A DNA stretch of 64,000 nt from Oceanimonas sp. GK1. Its GTDB lineage: Bacteria > Pseudomonadota > Gammaproteobacteria > Enterobacterales > Aeromonadaceae. A program made the translations under genes and the position numbers. The stretch covers positions 2,001,001 through 2,065,000 of the forward strand of contig NC_016745.1 of the NCBI RefSeq assembly GCF_000243075.1, given 5' to 3'. The notes beneath the pieces are model-generated. The model saw nothing but the letters and a program-made list of their open reading frames with translations. It did no database searches and was not told where the DNA came from. Below are positions 19,739-29,880 of this stretch, piece after piece; the stretch's first letter is position 1, and every line of letters begins with the position of its first letter.

Positions 19739-22552
19739 ATGCACAATGGCGTAATGCAAGCCTGGCTGGATTCTTCTCACCTGGCCGGTGCCAATGCGAC
19801 CTATGTAGAAGACCTGTATGAGGCTTACCTGGCCGATCCCGAATCGGTTTCCGAACAATGGCGTGCCGTCTTCGACGGCTTGCCATCGGGAACTGAACCC
19901 ACTCCGGATCAGCCCCATTCTCAAGTGAGAGACTATTTTCGCCGCCTCGCCAAAGATACCTCCCGTTATGCCACCCCGGTCAGTGATCCCCACACTGATG
20001 CCAAGCAAGTCAAGGTTCTGCAACTGATCAACGCCTACCGTTTCCGGGGCCATCAGAATGCCAATCTGGATCCGCTCGGGCTGTGGAACCGCGAGCCGGT
20101 GGCCGAGCTGGACCCGGCCTTTCATAACCTGACCGGCGCCGATCTCGAGGCGACCTTCAACGTGGGCTCCTACGCCATCGGCAGCGAGACCATGAAGCTG
20201 AAGGATCTGGTGGCGGCGCTGAAGAAAACCTACTGCGGCTCCGTGGGTGCGGAATACATGCACATCACCAGCACTCGGGAAAAGCGCTGGATTCAAAGCC
20301 GCCTCGAGCCGGTGGTGGGCGCGCCCCAGTACACCGATGAAGACAAGCTGCGCTTCCTTGACAGCCTGACCGCTGCCGAGGGTCTGGAAAAATACCTGGG
20401 TGCCAAGTTCCCGGGCGCCAAGCGTTTCTCCCTGGAAGGGGGCGATGCCCTGATCCCCATGACCAAGGAGCTCATTCGCCGCTTCGGTGAAAAGGGCGGT
20501 CGCGAAGTGGTGATCGGCATGGCCCACCGGGGCCGTCTGAACATGCTGGTCAACGTGCTGGGCAAGCGTCCGCAAGACCTGTTCGATGCCTTCGCCGGCA
20601 AGTACGAGACTCAGAGCTCCGGTGACGTGAAGTACCACATGGGCTTCAGCTCCGACTTCGACACCCCGGGCGGCCCGGTGCACCTGGCGCTGGCGTTCAA
20701 CCCGTCACACCTGGAAATCGTCAACCCGGTGGTGATCGGCTCGGTCCGTGCCCGTATGGACCGTCTCGACAACCCGGACGGCCGTCAGGTACTGCCGGTG
20801 ACCATTCACGGCGACTCGGCCTTTGCCGGCCAGGGCGTGGTGGCGGAAACCTTCAACATGTCGCTGACCCGGGGCTACGGGGTGGGCGGCACGGTGCGGA
20901 TTGTGATCAACAACCAGGTGGGCTTTACCACCTCCAACCCGCGCGACACCCGCTCCACCGAGTACTGTACCGACATCGCCAAAATGGTGCAGGCGCCCAT
21001 TTTCCACGTCAATGCCGACGATCCGGAAGCCGTGGTGCAGGTGACCCAGCTGGCGCTGGACTTCCGCAACGAGTTCGGTCGCGACGTGGTCATCGATCTG
21101 GTGTGTTACCGCCGTCACGGCCACAACGAGGCCGATGAGCCCAGCGCCACCCAGCCGCTGATGTACCAGAAGATCAAGAAGCACCCGACCCCGCGCAAGA
21201 TTTACGCCGATCGCCTGATTGAAAAGGGCACCGTCTCGGCGGAGCAGGTGACCACTCAGATCAACGAGTACCGGGATGCCCTGGATCACGGTGAATGCGT
21301 GGTCAAGGAATGGCGCCCGATGCAGAAACATTCCGTCGACTGGTCGCCCTACCTGGGCCACGAATGGGACATGGCCTACGACTCTACCTATGATCTTGAA
21401 CAGCTCAAGGATCTGGGGGATCGCCTGACCCGTTATCCGGAAACCCATACCCTGCAGCGCCAGGTGGCCAAGATTTACGCCGACCGCAAGCTGATGGCCC
21501 AGGGCGAGAAGCTGGTGGACTGGGGCTTTGCGGAGACCCTGGCCTACGCCACTCTGTGCGACAACGGTTATGAAGTGCGCCTGACCGGCCAGGACTCCGG
21601 CCGGGGTACCTTCTTCCACCGTCACGCGGTGTTGCACAACCAGAACGACGCCAGTATTTACACCCCGCTGTGCTACCTCTCCGAGGATCAGGGCCAGTTC
21701 CAGGTGTATGACTCGGTGCTGAGTGAAGAAGCGGTGATGGCCTTTGAATACGGTTATGCCACCGCCGAGCCCGTGGGCCTGACCATCTGGGAAGCCCAGT
21801 TCGGTGACTTTGCCAACGGCGCTCAGGTGGTGATTGACCAGTTCCTCGCCGCCGGCGAGCAGAAGTGGGGCCGCATGTGCGGACTGACCCTGCTGCTGCC
21901 TCATGGCTACGAAGGTCAGGGTCCGGAGCACTCCAGTGCCCGTCTGGAACGTTATCTGCAATTGTGCGCCGAGCACAACATGCAGGTGTGCGTGCCCACC
22001 ACGCCGGCGCAGGTGTTCCACATGCTGCGCCGTCAGGTGCTGCGCCCCATGCGCCGGCCGCTGGTGGTGATGACGCCGAAGTCGCTGCTGCGTCATCCGC
22101 TGGCGGTTTCCGAGCTGGAAACCTTGGCCCAGGGCACATTCCAGAACGCCATTGGCGAAATTGATGATCTGGATCCCAAAGGCGTCAAGCGCGTGATTCT
22201 TTGTTCCGGCAAGGTGTATTACGATTTGCTCGAAGCGCGTCGCAAGAACGAACAAACGGATGTGGCGATCATTCGAATTGAACAGCTGTATCCCTTCCCT
22301 CAGGACGAGGTGGCCGCGATTCTGGCCGACTACCAGCACGTGACCGATTTCGTCTGGTGTCAGGAAGAGCCGCAAAACCAGGGAGCCTGGTATTGCAGCC
22401 AGCATCACTTCCGGGCGGCCATTCCGGAAGGCGCCAAACTGAGCTATGCCGGTCGTGAGGCTTCGGCTTCTCCGGCGGTGGGTTACACCTCGGTTCACTT
22501 ACAACAACAAAAAGCGTTGGTGGAAGCCGCACTGACGCTGACCAAAGCATAA
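19739..22552 (+). CDS. sucA: SucA, 2-oxoglutarate dehydrogenase E1
   Basis: SucA is the thiamine-diphosphate E1 component that decarboxylates 2-oxoglutarate. The 937-residue protein has the N-terminal SucB-binding segment (MQAWLDSSHLAGANATYVEDLYEAYLADPESV), active-site HRGRLNMLVNV, the ThDP motif around VIDLVCYRRHGHNEADEPSATQPLMY, and the C-terminal transketolase-like half (HGYEGQGPEHSSARLERYLQL). Length is as in E. coli. It is co-transcribed with sucB 18 bases downstream. Confidence 0.97.
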   Translation: MHNGVMQAWLDSSHLAGANATYVEDLYEAYLADPESVSEQWRAVFDGLPSGTEPTPDQPHSQVRDYFRRLAKDTSRYATPVSDPHTDAKQVKVLQLINAYRFRGHQNANLDPLGLWNREPVAELDPAFHNLTGADLEATFNVGSYAIGSETMKLKDLVAALKKTYCGSVGAEYMHITSTREKRWIQSRLEPVVGAPQYTDEDKLRFLDSLTAAEGLEKYLGAKFPGAKRFSLEGGDALIPMTKELIRRFGEKGGREVVIGMAHRGRLNMLVNVLGKRPQDLFDAFAGKYETQSSGDVKYHMGFSSDFDTPGGPVHLALAFNPSHLEIVNPVVIGSVRARMDRLDNPDGRQVLPVTIHGDSAFAGQGVVAETFNMSLTRGYGVGGTVRIVINNQVGFTTSNPRDTRSTEYCTDIAKMVQAPIFHVNADDPEAVVQVTQLALDFRNEFGRDVVIDLVCYRRHGHNEADEPSATQPLMYQKIKKHPTPRKIYADRLIEKGTVSAEQVTTQINEYRDALDHGECVVKEWRPMQKHSVDWSPYLGHEWDMAYDSTYDLEQLKDLGDRLTRYPETHTLQRQVAKIYADRKLMAQGEKLVDWGFAETLAYATLCDNGYEVRLTGQDSGRGTFFHRHAVLHNQNDASIYTPLCYLSEDQGQFQVYDSVLSEEAVMAFEYGYATAEPVGLTIWEAQFGDFANGAQVVIDQFLAAGEQKWGRMCGLTLLLPHGYEGQGPEHSSARLERYLQLCAEHNMQVCVPTTPAQVFHMLRRQVLRPMRRPLVVMTPKSLLRHPLAVSELETLAQGTFQNAIGEIDDLDPKGVKRVILCSGKVYYDLLEARRKNEQTDVAIIRIEQLYPFPQDEVAAILADYQHVTDFVWCQEEPQNQGAWYCSQHHFRAAIPEGAKLSYAGREASASPAVGYTSVHLQQQKALVEAALTLTKA

Positions 22553-22570
22553 TGCACTAAGGACATATTG

Positions 22571-23779
22571 ATGAGCATCGAAATCAAGGTTCCCGACCTC
22601 CCCGAATCCGTTGCCGACGCCACCATCGCCACCTGGCACAAGCAGCCCGGCGACAGCGTAGAGCGCGACGAAGTGATCGTCGATATTGAAACCGACAAGG
22701 TGGTACTGGAAGTGCCGGCCCCCGAGGCCGGTATTCTGGAAGCCATCATGGAAGACGCCGGCGCCACCGTGCTGGGTCAGCAGGTAATCGGCAAGCTCAA
22801 GCAGGGCGCCAAGGCCGGTGAAGAGACCAAGGACAAGCCCGCCAGCAACGGTGAAGCCAAGGCCGAGGCCGCGGCTGCCGAGAGCGACGATCTGAGCCCG
22901 GCGGTACGCCGCCTGGTGGCCGAGCACAACATTGACGCGAGCAAGCTGTCCGGCTCCGGCAAGGGTGGCCGCATCACCAAGGAAGACGTGGAAGCCTTCA
23001 TCAAGGACGGCGGCAAGGCCAAAACCGCCGACCAGCCGGTCGCCGCCAAGGCCGAGCTGCCGCTGGTGGCGCCGGGTCAGCGCGATCAAAAACGCGTACC
23101 CATGACCCGTCTGCGCAAGCGGGTGGCCGAGCGTCTGCTGGAAGCCAAGAACACCACCGCCATGCTGACCACCTTCAACGAGGTCAACATGAAGCCGATC
23201 ATGGATCTGCGCAAGCAGTACCAGGACATCTTCGAGAAGCGTCACGGCATTCGCCTGGGCTTTATGTCCTTCTACGTGAAGGCGGTGGTGGAGTCGCTCA
23301 AGCGCTTCCCGGAAGTGAACGCCTCCATTGACGGCGACGATATCGTTTATCACAACTACTTTGATGTCAGTATTGCCGTGTCCACGCCCCGTGGCCTGGT
23401 GACCCCGGTACTGCGCGACTGCGATCGCCTGAGCCTGGCCGACATTGAGAAGAGCATCAAAGAGCTGGCCATCAAGGGTCGCGACGGCAAACTGACCGTC
23501 GATGACATGACCGGCGGTAACTTTACCATTACCAATGGCGGCGTGTTCGGCTCCCTGATGTCCACCCCCATCATCAACCCGCCGCAGAGCGCCATTCTGG
23601 GAATGCACAAGATCCAGGACAGGCCCATGGCGGTGGACGGCAAGGTGGAAATCCTGCCGATGATGTACCTGGCCCTGTCTTACGATCACCGTCTGATCGA
23701 CGGTCGCGAGTCGGTCAGCTTCCTGGTATCGATCAAGGAGCTGCTGGAAGACCCGACCCGTCTGCTGCTGGACGTGTAA
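22571..23779 (+). CDS. sucB: SucB, dihydrolipoamide succinyltransferase (E2)
   Basis: SucB transfers succinyl from E1 to CoA. The ATG at 22571 is preferred over the adjacent in-frame TTG. The 402-residue protein has one lipoyl domain ([15 protein letters not shown], lysine attachment), an Ala/Glu/Lys linker, the peripheral subunit-binding domain ([33 protein letters not shown]) and the catalytic core ending with the active-site [14 protein letters not shown]. The E3 gene (lpd) is not in the window, as is usual. Confidence 0.97.
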   Translation: MSIEIKVPDLPESVADATIATWHKQPGDSVERDEVIVDIETDKVVLEVPAPEAGILEAIMEDAGATVLGQQVIGKLKQGAKAGEETKDKPASNGEAKAEAAAAESDDLSPAVRRLVAEHNIDASKLSGSGKGGRITKEDVEAFIKDGGKAKTADQPVAAKAELPLVAPGQRDQKRVPMTRLRKRVAERLLEAKNTTAMLTTFNEVNMKPIMDLRKQYQDIFEKRHGIRLGFMSFYVKAVVESLKRFPEVNASIDGDDIVYHNYFDVSIAVSTPRGLVTPVLRDCDRLSLADIEKSIKELAIKGRDGKLTVDDMTGGNFTITNGGVFGSLMSTPIINPPQSAILGMHKIQDRPMAVDGKVEILPMMYLALSYDHRLIDGRESVSFLVSIKELLEDPTRLLLDV

Positions 23780-23795
23780 GCCAACAATAACAAGA

Positions 23796-23814
23796 GGGCG
23801 GACCGGTTCCGCCC
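23796..23814 (+). other. Intercistronic hairpin between sucB and sucC
   Basis: GGGCGGA and TCCGCCC form a 7-bp stem with a CCGGT loop in the sucB-sucC gap and no T-run. It resembles the sdhB-sucA hairpin and probably marks mRNA processing or partial attenuation. Confidence 0.5.
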
Positions 23815-23848
23815 CATGCCCTGAACCCAACAACAACGGAAACACAAC

Positions 23849-25015
23849 ATGAATTTGCATGAATATCAGGCAAAACAGCTGTTCGCCGAATACGGCCTGC
23901 CCGTATCCGAAGGCTACGCATGTGACAACCCGCAGGAAGCGGTAGAAGCGGCCAGCAAAATCGGCGGCAACATGTGGGTGGTCAAATGTCAGGTCCACGC
24001 CGGTGGCCGTGGCAAGGCAGGCGGTGTCAAGCTGGCCAAGAGCAAGGAAGAGATCCGCGAGTTCGCGGAGCAGTGGCTGGGCAAGAATCTGGTCACCTAC
24101 CAGACTGACGCCAAGGGTCAGCCGGTGGCCAAGATCCTGGTGGAGTCGTGCACCGACATTGCCAAGGAGCTTTACCTGGGCGCGGTCGTGGACCGGGGTA
24201 CCCGTCGTGTGGTGTTCATGGCATCAACCGAAGGCGGCGTGGAAATTGAGAAGGTGGCCGAAGAGACCCCCGAACTGATCCACAAGGCCGCCATCGATCC
24301 CCTGGTGGGCCCGCAGCCTTATCAGGGCCGTGAGCTGGCATTCAAACTGGGCCTGAAAGGCGACCAGATCAAGCAGTTCACCAAAATCTTCCTCGGTCTG
24401 GGACAGATGTTCCTGGACTACGATTTCGCCCTGCTCGAAATCAACCCCCTGGTGATCACCGATGCCGGCAACCTGCACTGCCTGGACGGCAAGATCAACA
24501 TCGACTCCAACGCCCTGTACCGTCAGCCCAAGCTGCGCGACATGCATGACCCAAGCCAGGACGATGCCCGTGAAGCCCACGCGGCCAAGTGGGAGCTGAA
24601 CTATGTGGCGCTGGATGGCAACATCGGCTGCATGGTGAACGGGGCCGGTCTGGCCATGGGCACCATGGACATCGTGAACCTGCACGGCGGCAAGCCGGCC
24701 AACTTCCTGGATGTGGGCGGTGGCGCCACCAAGGAACGGGTGACCGAGGCGTTCAAGATTATTCTCTCCGACAGCAATGTGAAAGCGGTACTGGTGAACA
24801 TCTTTGGCGGTATTGTCCGTTGCGACATGATTGCCGAAGGCATCATCGGTGCGGTGAAGGAAGTGGGTGTCAAAGTCCCGGTGGTGGTCCGTCTGGAAGG
24901 CAATAATGCCGAAGCCGGTACCGCCAAGCTGGACGAGTCCGGCCTCAACATCATCGCCGCCACCAGCCTGACCGACGCCGCCGTTCAGGTCGTTAACGCC
25001 GCACAGGGGAAATAA
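23849..25015 (+). CDS. sucC: SucC, succinyl-CoA synthetase beta subunit
   Basis: SucC is the nucleotide-binding subunit of the enzyme that makes ATP or GTP from succinyl-CoA. The 388-residue protein has the ATP-grasp start [37 protein letters not shown], metal-binding LLEINPLVI and LDGKINID, and the CoA/phosphate-side [11 protein letters not shown] and IFGGIVRCD. It is followed four bases later by sucD. Confidence 0.97.
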   Translation: MNLHEYQAKQLFAEYGLPVSEGYACDNPQEAVEAASKIGGNMWVVKCQVHAGGRGKAGGVKLAKSKEEIREFAEQWLGKNLVTYQTDAKGQPVAKILVESCTDIAKELYLGAVVDRGTRRVVFMASTEGGVEIEKVAEETPELIHKAAIDPLVGPQPYQGRELAFKLGLKGDQIKQFTKIFLGLGQMFLDYDFALLEINPLVITDAGNLHCLDGKINIDSNALYRQPKLRDMHDPSQDDAREAHAAKWELNYVALDGNIGCMVNGAGLAMGTMDIVNLHGGKPANFLDVGGGATKERVTEAFKIILSDSNVKAVLVNIFGGIVRCDMIAEGIIGAVKEVGVKVPVVVRLEGNNAEAGTAKLDESGLNIIAATSLTDAAVQVVNAAQGK

Positions 25016-25019
25016 CAGC

Positions 25020-25892
<873 letters not shown>

Positions 25893-25927
25893 ACGCTAGC
25901 TGTCAGTCATCAGCGTTAAGCAGTAAG

Positions 25928-25946
25928 AAAAAAGGAGCCGTAAGGC
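25928..25946 (+). terminator. Left half of the sucD terminator, split by an insertion sequence
   Basis: AAAAAAGGAGCC-GTAA-GGC is the left arm, loop and first three pairs of a hairpin whose remaining right arm (GGCTCCTTTTTT) is at 27367-27378 beyond the insertion sequence. Joined, they make a 12-bp-stem intrinsic terminator with a GTAA loop. Alone, this half keeps only a 3-bp stem. Confidence 0.88.
25937..25946. repeat. Target-site duplication, left copy
   Basis: GCCGTAAGGC flanks the insertion sequence here and again at 27360-27369. It is exactly the loop plus inner stem of the sucD terminator. A 10-bp duplication is in the range known for IS4-family elements. Confidence 0.9.
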
Positions 25947-25947
25947 T

Positions 25948-25980
25948 AATGCCGTTCACTTAAGGTGAGCGGCATTTTTC
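25948..25980 (+). terminator. Hairpin with T-run at the left end of the IS4 element
   Basis: AATGCCG-TTCAC-TTAAG-GTGAG-CGGCATT is followed by TTTCTTT. It sits directly after the sucD stop region on the same strand and could replace the split sucD terminator. It also contains the transposase stop codon on the other strand. Confidence 0.7.
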
Positions 25981-27332
25981 TTTCTGACCGGATAGGTGTT
26001 TTTGGAAGCTTTCAGCACTCTTGGATAACTTCGTTCTCGTTTCCCCTCCAGCTTGAACTGTTTGGCCTGTTTCTCTGGGGCAAATACCTCTCTTGGCAAG
26101 TTGCCCGGTGCCACACTGGGCAGCTGGCTCAGCTTGAAGATGATGTAGGACGAGGCTTCCCTGAAGCTCAGCTGATTCGGATAGGTCGCCGGTAACACTC
26201 GAGCCATCAAGATCATTTTGTAGCGGATCAGGTTGTAGGCCAGCAGCACACCCCATAACTCCTGGTGTATCAGCTCCGGCAACTGGCTACGCAAGGTGAA
26301 GCGACTGTCCAGCAGGTGCTGCTTCATTTCTCGATAGCCCAGCTCGATTTCCCAGCGATGGGCATATAAATCCACAATATCCCGACCCGGATAGGCCATG
26401 GCATCGGTCAGAGAGGTCAGGATATGAACGAGCTTTCCCTTGACGGTTTTACTCAGCAGTCTCGCTTCCAGCGTCTCCGATAAGTCGGGCCACTTTTTTC
26501 TTGCCTGCGGGCTGGGGGTCAACCGCACCAGTTTGTCATCGCGGCCCAGGTTGCGCACCACCTCATACTGCGTGCCTTTACGCAACGGCAGCAACCAGTG
26601 CCGTTGCTGCCCTTGTTGCCAGGCATGCAGCAACCCCAATGAGTAGAACCCTTTATCAAACAGCGTCAGGCTATGGTCCGGTATGCTCGGCAGCAAGCGG
26701 ACCGCCAGCTGCATTTCATTGACCGCGACGCTGTCAAAGGCGCTGTCCACCAACAAATGGCTGCTCAGCTCCATCAGGCACACCATGCGCACCTGGGGAT
26801 AAGCGGCGTCCGTGGATTGGTTGGCGGTGCGGGCAAAGGCACCGGCATTCGGTGGTGAGTCCGGAGTGCGCCAGACTACGCCGTCAACACCATACAGGTT
26901 CAGTCCGCTCCAGTGCGGATGCTGAGCCTGCGCATGCCAGTTGGCACTGGTTTGCCTGAAGATATCGCGCACCACGTCGCTGCCCAGCTTTTTACGTGCT
27001 TGTGTGACCGCGCTGCGCACCACCGAGTCGACTTCTTGTGGCAGGACGATATCCAGCTTATTGATGAGCTGGCGTACGGAATCGCCACGAAACAGCGCCA
27101 TGCCAATGACTGCCCAGACCATGGCTTCCATCGGAAGTTTGCGCTTGCGCACCGTCGCCACCCCGTTTGAAGCCAGACAAGCTTGGATTATCTCGGGGTC
27201 GAGCACCTCAGCCAGGCTGTGAAATTCAACGGTGCGATTGAGGGAGGTGCGAGCCAGTGCGTCAGAAAGCAGCATAAAAAAATCCGATGACCTGTGATCA
27301 TCGGATTTTGATCTTCTGAGCGGGATCGTCAA
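25956..27332 (-). CDS. IS4-group transposase (DDE)
   Basis: This 458-residue transposase is clearly similar to E. coli IS4 transposase along its length: [39 protein letters not shown] (first catalytic Asp), [18 protein letters not shown] (second Asp), and [19 protein letters not shown] (the Y-(2)-R-(3)-E-(6)-K signature with catalytic Glu). The annotated start (27332) gives an N-terminal extension over IS4; an internal ATG at 27275 ([20 protein letters not shown]) fits the family better. Its stop lies inside the left inverted repeat. Confidence 0.93.
   Translation of the reverse strand: MTIPLRRSKSDDHRSSDFFMLLSDALARTSLNRTVEFHSLAEVLDPEIIQACLASNGVATVRKRKLPMEAMVWAVIGMALFRGDSVRQLINKLDIVLPQEVDSVVRSAVTQARKKLGSDVVRDIFRQTSANWHAQAQHPHWSGLNLYGVDGVVWRTPDSPPNAGAFARTANQSTDAAYPQVRMVCLMELSSHLLVDSAFDSVAVNEMQLAVRLLPSIPDHSLTLFDKGFYSLGLLHAWQQGQQRHWLLPLRKGTQYEVVRNLGRDDKLVRLTPSPQARKKWPDLSETLEARLLSKTVKGKLVHILTSLTDAMAYPGRDIVDLYAHRWEIELGYREMKQHLLDSRFTLRSQLPELIHQELWGVLLAYNLIRYKMILMARVLPATYPNQLSFREASSYIIFKLSQLPSVAPGNLPREVFAPEKQAKQFKLEGKRERSYPRVLKASKNTYPVRKKNAAHLK
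27282..27310 (-). promoter_or_regulatory. Inverted repeat ahead of the internal transposase start
   Basis: AAATCCGATGA and TCATCGGATTT flank a 7-base loop just upstream of the preferred internal ATG (27275). In IS10 and IS50, fold-back structures formed only in read-through transcripts hide the transposase start from ribosomes. This one could do the same; the role is inferred from position alone. Confidence 0.45.
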
Positions 27333-27423
27333 GCGATTTGGCTTAACTGATCGGCATTAGCCGTAAGGCTCCTTTTTTTATAGGGTTAGCGAGACATTCT
27401 CCTCACTCCTCACGTACCAAGCA

Positions 27424-27924
27424 TCACATTCGCTCAACCCGGCTCCAGGGATCCGGCTTGCGGCTGAACTGACCGTGTTTCCAGCCACTGGCCAGCCGGC
27501 GAAAGTCTTCACCGCTGATGTGCACCAGATCCCGGTGGTCACCGCTTTCCAGATAGATGTCGGCCATGCCGAGCAGTTCGTCGTCCACCAGGGTGTCTAC
27601 GGCGTAGGCATCGCCGATGGCAGGAATGGCGCCGGGATCGCAGTCATCGAACCAAGAGCCCAGATGATGCTCCGGCGCCAGCTGCATTTCATCGTGCACC
27701 AGATAACTCAGGCGACGCATGTCGATGCGATCGGCGGCGGGGATCACCGCCATCATGGAGTGGCCGTTATTGTCTTCCAGCATGACGGCCTTGGCCATTT
27801 GCGCCAGGGGCACGTGGCTTGCGATGGCACTCTGGGCGGCTCCTTCGGCGTAGGGATGATGTACCATGTTGTAGGGCACATGGCGTTGATCAAGAAACTG
27901 TTTTAATCTGAGTGACATACCCAT
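27424..27924 (-). CDS. YbaK/ProX-domain aminoacyl-tRNA deacylase-like protein
   Basis: This 166-residue protein belongs to the YbaK/EbsC family, which hydrolyses mischarged tRNAs. The ATG at 27924 was chosen because GGGAGGT lies 5-6 bases ahead; the frame continues upstream without a ribosome-binding site. Typical parts are FLDQRHVPYNMVHHPYAEGAAQSAIASHV, MAKAVMLEDNNGHSMMAVIPAADRIDM (the conserved lysine) and a GxxPAIGDAY segment near the substrate loop. Substrate specificity cannot be told. It stands alone, divergent from the chemoreceptor gene. Confidence 0.85.
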   Translation of the reverse strand: MGMSLRLKQFLDQRHVPYNMVHHPYAEGAAQSAIASHVPLAQMAKAVMLEDNNGHSMMAVIPAADRIDMRRLSYLVHDEMQLAPEHHLGSWFDDCDPGAIPAIGDAYAVDTLVDDELLGMADIYLESGDHRDLVHISGEDFRRLASGWKHGQFSRKPDPWSRVERM

Positions 27925-28028
27925 GTTTACCTCCCGAAAACAGGCGTAACGTACCCTGCTTTCTGTAACAGCCCTGTAAGTATAGACGCCGGCTCCCGGT
28001 TGTACTGACGCCGCCTGACACACGGATA

Positions 28029-28042
28029 TTGATCCAGATCAA
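28029..28042. promoter_or_regulatory. Consensus FNR/Anr box ahead of the haem-motif chemoreceptor
   Basis: TTGAT-CCAG-ATCAA matches the FNR consensus exactly. It is centred 87 bases before the chemoreceptor ATG. A possible -10 (TAGAAT, 28083-28088) would place the box near -60, a usual activation position. It could also serve the divergent ybaK-like gene. Confidence 0.7.
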
Positions 28043-28122
28043 GGGCTGTCCGGATTGTCATTTTCTCATGACACAATTCCTCTAGAATGGCTTTTTCGGA
28101 CTCATTCAGGGGCCCACAAGGA

Positions 28123-29787
28123 ATGCGAAACCTCTCTCTCAACTGGAAAATATTTCTGCCGCTGCTGGTGATTTTCGTGCTGGTGTTTGCCTTGTGCTAT
28201 GGCGTGTCGACCCAGCTGCAACGCGGCCTGGCCCTGCACCTGGCCGAGGAGAAAATCGAAACCACCGCCAACCTCTATATGGATCAGCTGAACGTGCTGA
28301 TGGTGAACGGCGCCATTCACCAGCGCGGCCTGGTACAAACCAAGATCCAGGAAGAAAAGGGCATCGAGCAGGCGCGGGTGATCCGGGCTCCTGCCGTGAC
28401 CAAACTGTTTGGCCCCGGGGCTCCCGATCAGGGGATTCAGGACGACCTTGACCGGCGTGCCATTGAGCAGGGCGAGACCGTACTCGAGCTGCATCTGGAA
28501 GACGACATTCCCAACCTGACCCTGATCAAGCCGTTCAAGGCCTATCAGGAATATCGTGGTACCGCCTGTTTGCAGTGCCATCAGGTGCCTGAGGGCACCG
28601 TGATGGGGGCGGTACGTATCAGTTACGATCTGAGCGACACCTTCGGCCAGATAAAGAGCAATAACCTGCGTCTGGCCGCCATGTTGATTGGCGTGTTCCT
28701 GGTGGCCTTTGCGGTGCTCTGGCTGGTACAGAATCACTATCTCAAACGACCGATCCTGAACATCAGCCGCCGATTGCAGCAGGTGGCGGCCGAGCGGGAT
28801 CTGTCTACCCGGCTGGTGCCGCTCGGCAAGGACGAACTGGGCGGACTGGTGGGTGCCATCAATGGTCTGCTGGGCAGTTTTCAGCACAGCCTGACCGAAG
28901 TACGCCGAGTGACCGGCAATATTTATACCGCGGCCGGAGACATTCAGCAGACGTCGCAGCAGACCGATATTTCGGCCAGGGCGCAGGATAACGAAACCGC
29001 CCTGATCGCCACCGCCATCAATGAAATGGAAGCCTCGGCCCGGGAAGTGCGGGAAAACGCCCGGCTGACCGCCGAAACCTCGGAGCAGAGCCATGCCTTT
29101 GCCCTGACCGCCAGCGATCAGGCCCGGGTGGCGGTGGAGGGGATCCAGACCCTGAATGGCGAGATTGGGCGTATCGACAAGGTGATCCGCGAGCTGGACG
29201 GCCGTTGTGACCAGGTTGACAAGGTGCTCGACATGATCAAGGGCATTGCCGAGCAGACCAACCTGCTGGCGCTCAATGCCGCCATTGAAGCGGCGCGGGC
29301 CGGCGAGTCGGGGCGGGGCTTTGCGGTGGTGGCCGACGAAGTGCGTACCCTGGCGCTGCGCACCCAGCAGTCGGCCGAGGAAATCACCGGCATGATCCGT
29401 CTGTTGCAGAATGAAGCCAAGGATGCGGTACAGGCCATCGAGATGGCTGAAGGGCAGGCCACCGACAGCGTGGCCCGCACCCAGGACGCCATGAGCTCGC
29501 TGCAGGCCATTATCGAGCAGGTGGCGCGCATCAACGAGCTGAACGCCCAGGTCTCCGCCTCGGCGGACGAGCAAAGTGCGGTGTGCTCGGAAGTGAGCCG
29601 CAACATTACACGGGTGCGGGACTCCTCCGGTGAGACCCTGGCCCAGGCCGAAGCCGCTGCCGGCGCCAGCCTGCAACTGGTGGAAGAGTGCAAGGTGCTG
29701 GAGCAGATGATTGCCCATTACCGATTGCAGGGGCAGGCCGATACCGATGACGATGCCATACCGGGTCAGCTGATAGCGGTGCATTAA
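28123..29787 (+). CDS. Methyl-accepting chemotaxis protein with a CXXCH haem-binding motif
   Basis: This 554-residue chemoreceptor starts at the ATG at 28123 (CAAGGA ahead). Layout: membrane helix at about 10-32; periplasmic domain with the c-type haem motif CLQCH at residues 149-153 inside [23 protein letters not shown] (a DUF3365/Tll0287-like context); second membrane helix about 178-200; HAMP ([22 protein letters not shown]); and a long signalling coiled coil with the hairpin tip [40 protein letters not shown]. It probably senses redox state, oxygen or NO through haem and signals to CheA. The FNR box upstream fits that role. Confidence 0.9.
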   Translation: MRNLSLNWKIFLPLLVIFVLVFALCYGVSTQLQRGLALHLAEEKIETTANLYMDQLNVLMVNGAIHQRGLVQTKIQEEKGIEQARVIRAPAVTKLFGPGAPDQGIQDDLDRRAIEQGETVLELHLEDDIPNLTLIKPFKAYQEYRGTACLQCHQVPEGTVMGAVRISYDLSDTFGQIKSNNLRLAAMLIGVFLVAFAVLWLVQNHYLKRPILNISRRLQQVAAERDLSTRLVPLGKDELGGLVGAINGLLGSFQHSLTEVRRVTGNIYTAAGDIQQTSQQTDISARAQDNETALIATAINEMEASAREVRENARLTAETSEQSHAFALTASDQARVAVEGIQTLNGEIGRIDKVIRELDGRCDQVDKVLDMIKGIAEQTNLLALNAAIEAARAGESGRGFAVVADEVRTLALRTQQSAEEITGMIRLLQNEAKDAVQAIEMAEGQATDSVARTQDAMSSLQAIIEQVARINELNAQVSASADEQSAVCSEVSRNITRVRDSSGETLAQAEAAAGASLQLVEECKVLEQMIAHYRLQGQADTDDDAIPGQLIAVH

Positions 29788-29791
29788 CGGG

Positions 29792-29817
29792 AAAAGGCTG
29801 CGTCATGCAGCCTTTTT
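29792..29817 (+). terminator. Terminator of the chemoreceptor gene
   Basis: AAAGGCTGC-GTCAT-GCAGCCTTT followed by TT lies five bases after the chemoreceptor stop, a typical intrinsic terminator. Confidence 0.9.
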
Positions 29818-29880
29818 CATTTCAAGTGCCCGACGCAGCCAGGCAGGGGATAAAGTCACCTTCAGCGCAGAGGTTAGGGG

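Larger units (their letters stand above)
25947..27359 (-). mobile_element. IS4-family insertion sequence (IS4 group), complete
   Basis: The 1413-bp element has imperfect terminal inverted repeats starting TAATGCCG (left, then TTCACTTAAG; right, read inward, then ATCAGTTAAG), the same end sequence as E. coli IS4. It carries one intact transposase gene and is flanked by a 10-bp target duplication. Lack of visible decay suggests a recent and possibly active insertion. Confidence 0.93.

Noticed and set aside
20705-22498. 597-codon minus-strand frame opposite sucA
   Set aside because: Antisense shadow; sucA is unambiguous.
28102-29784. 560-codon minus-strand frame opposite the chemoreceptor
   Set aside because: Antisense shadow with low-complexity His/Gln/Gly content.
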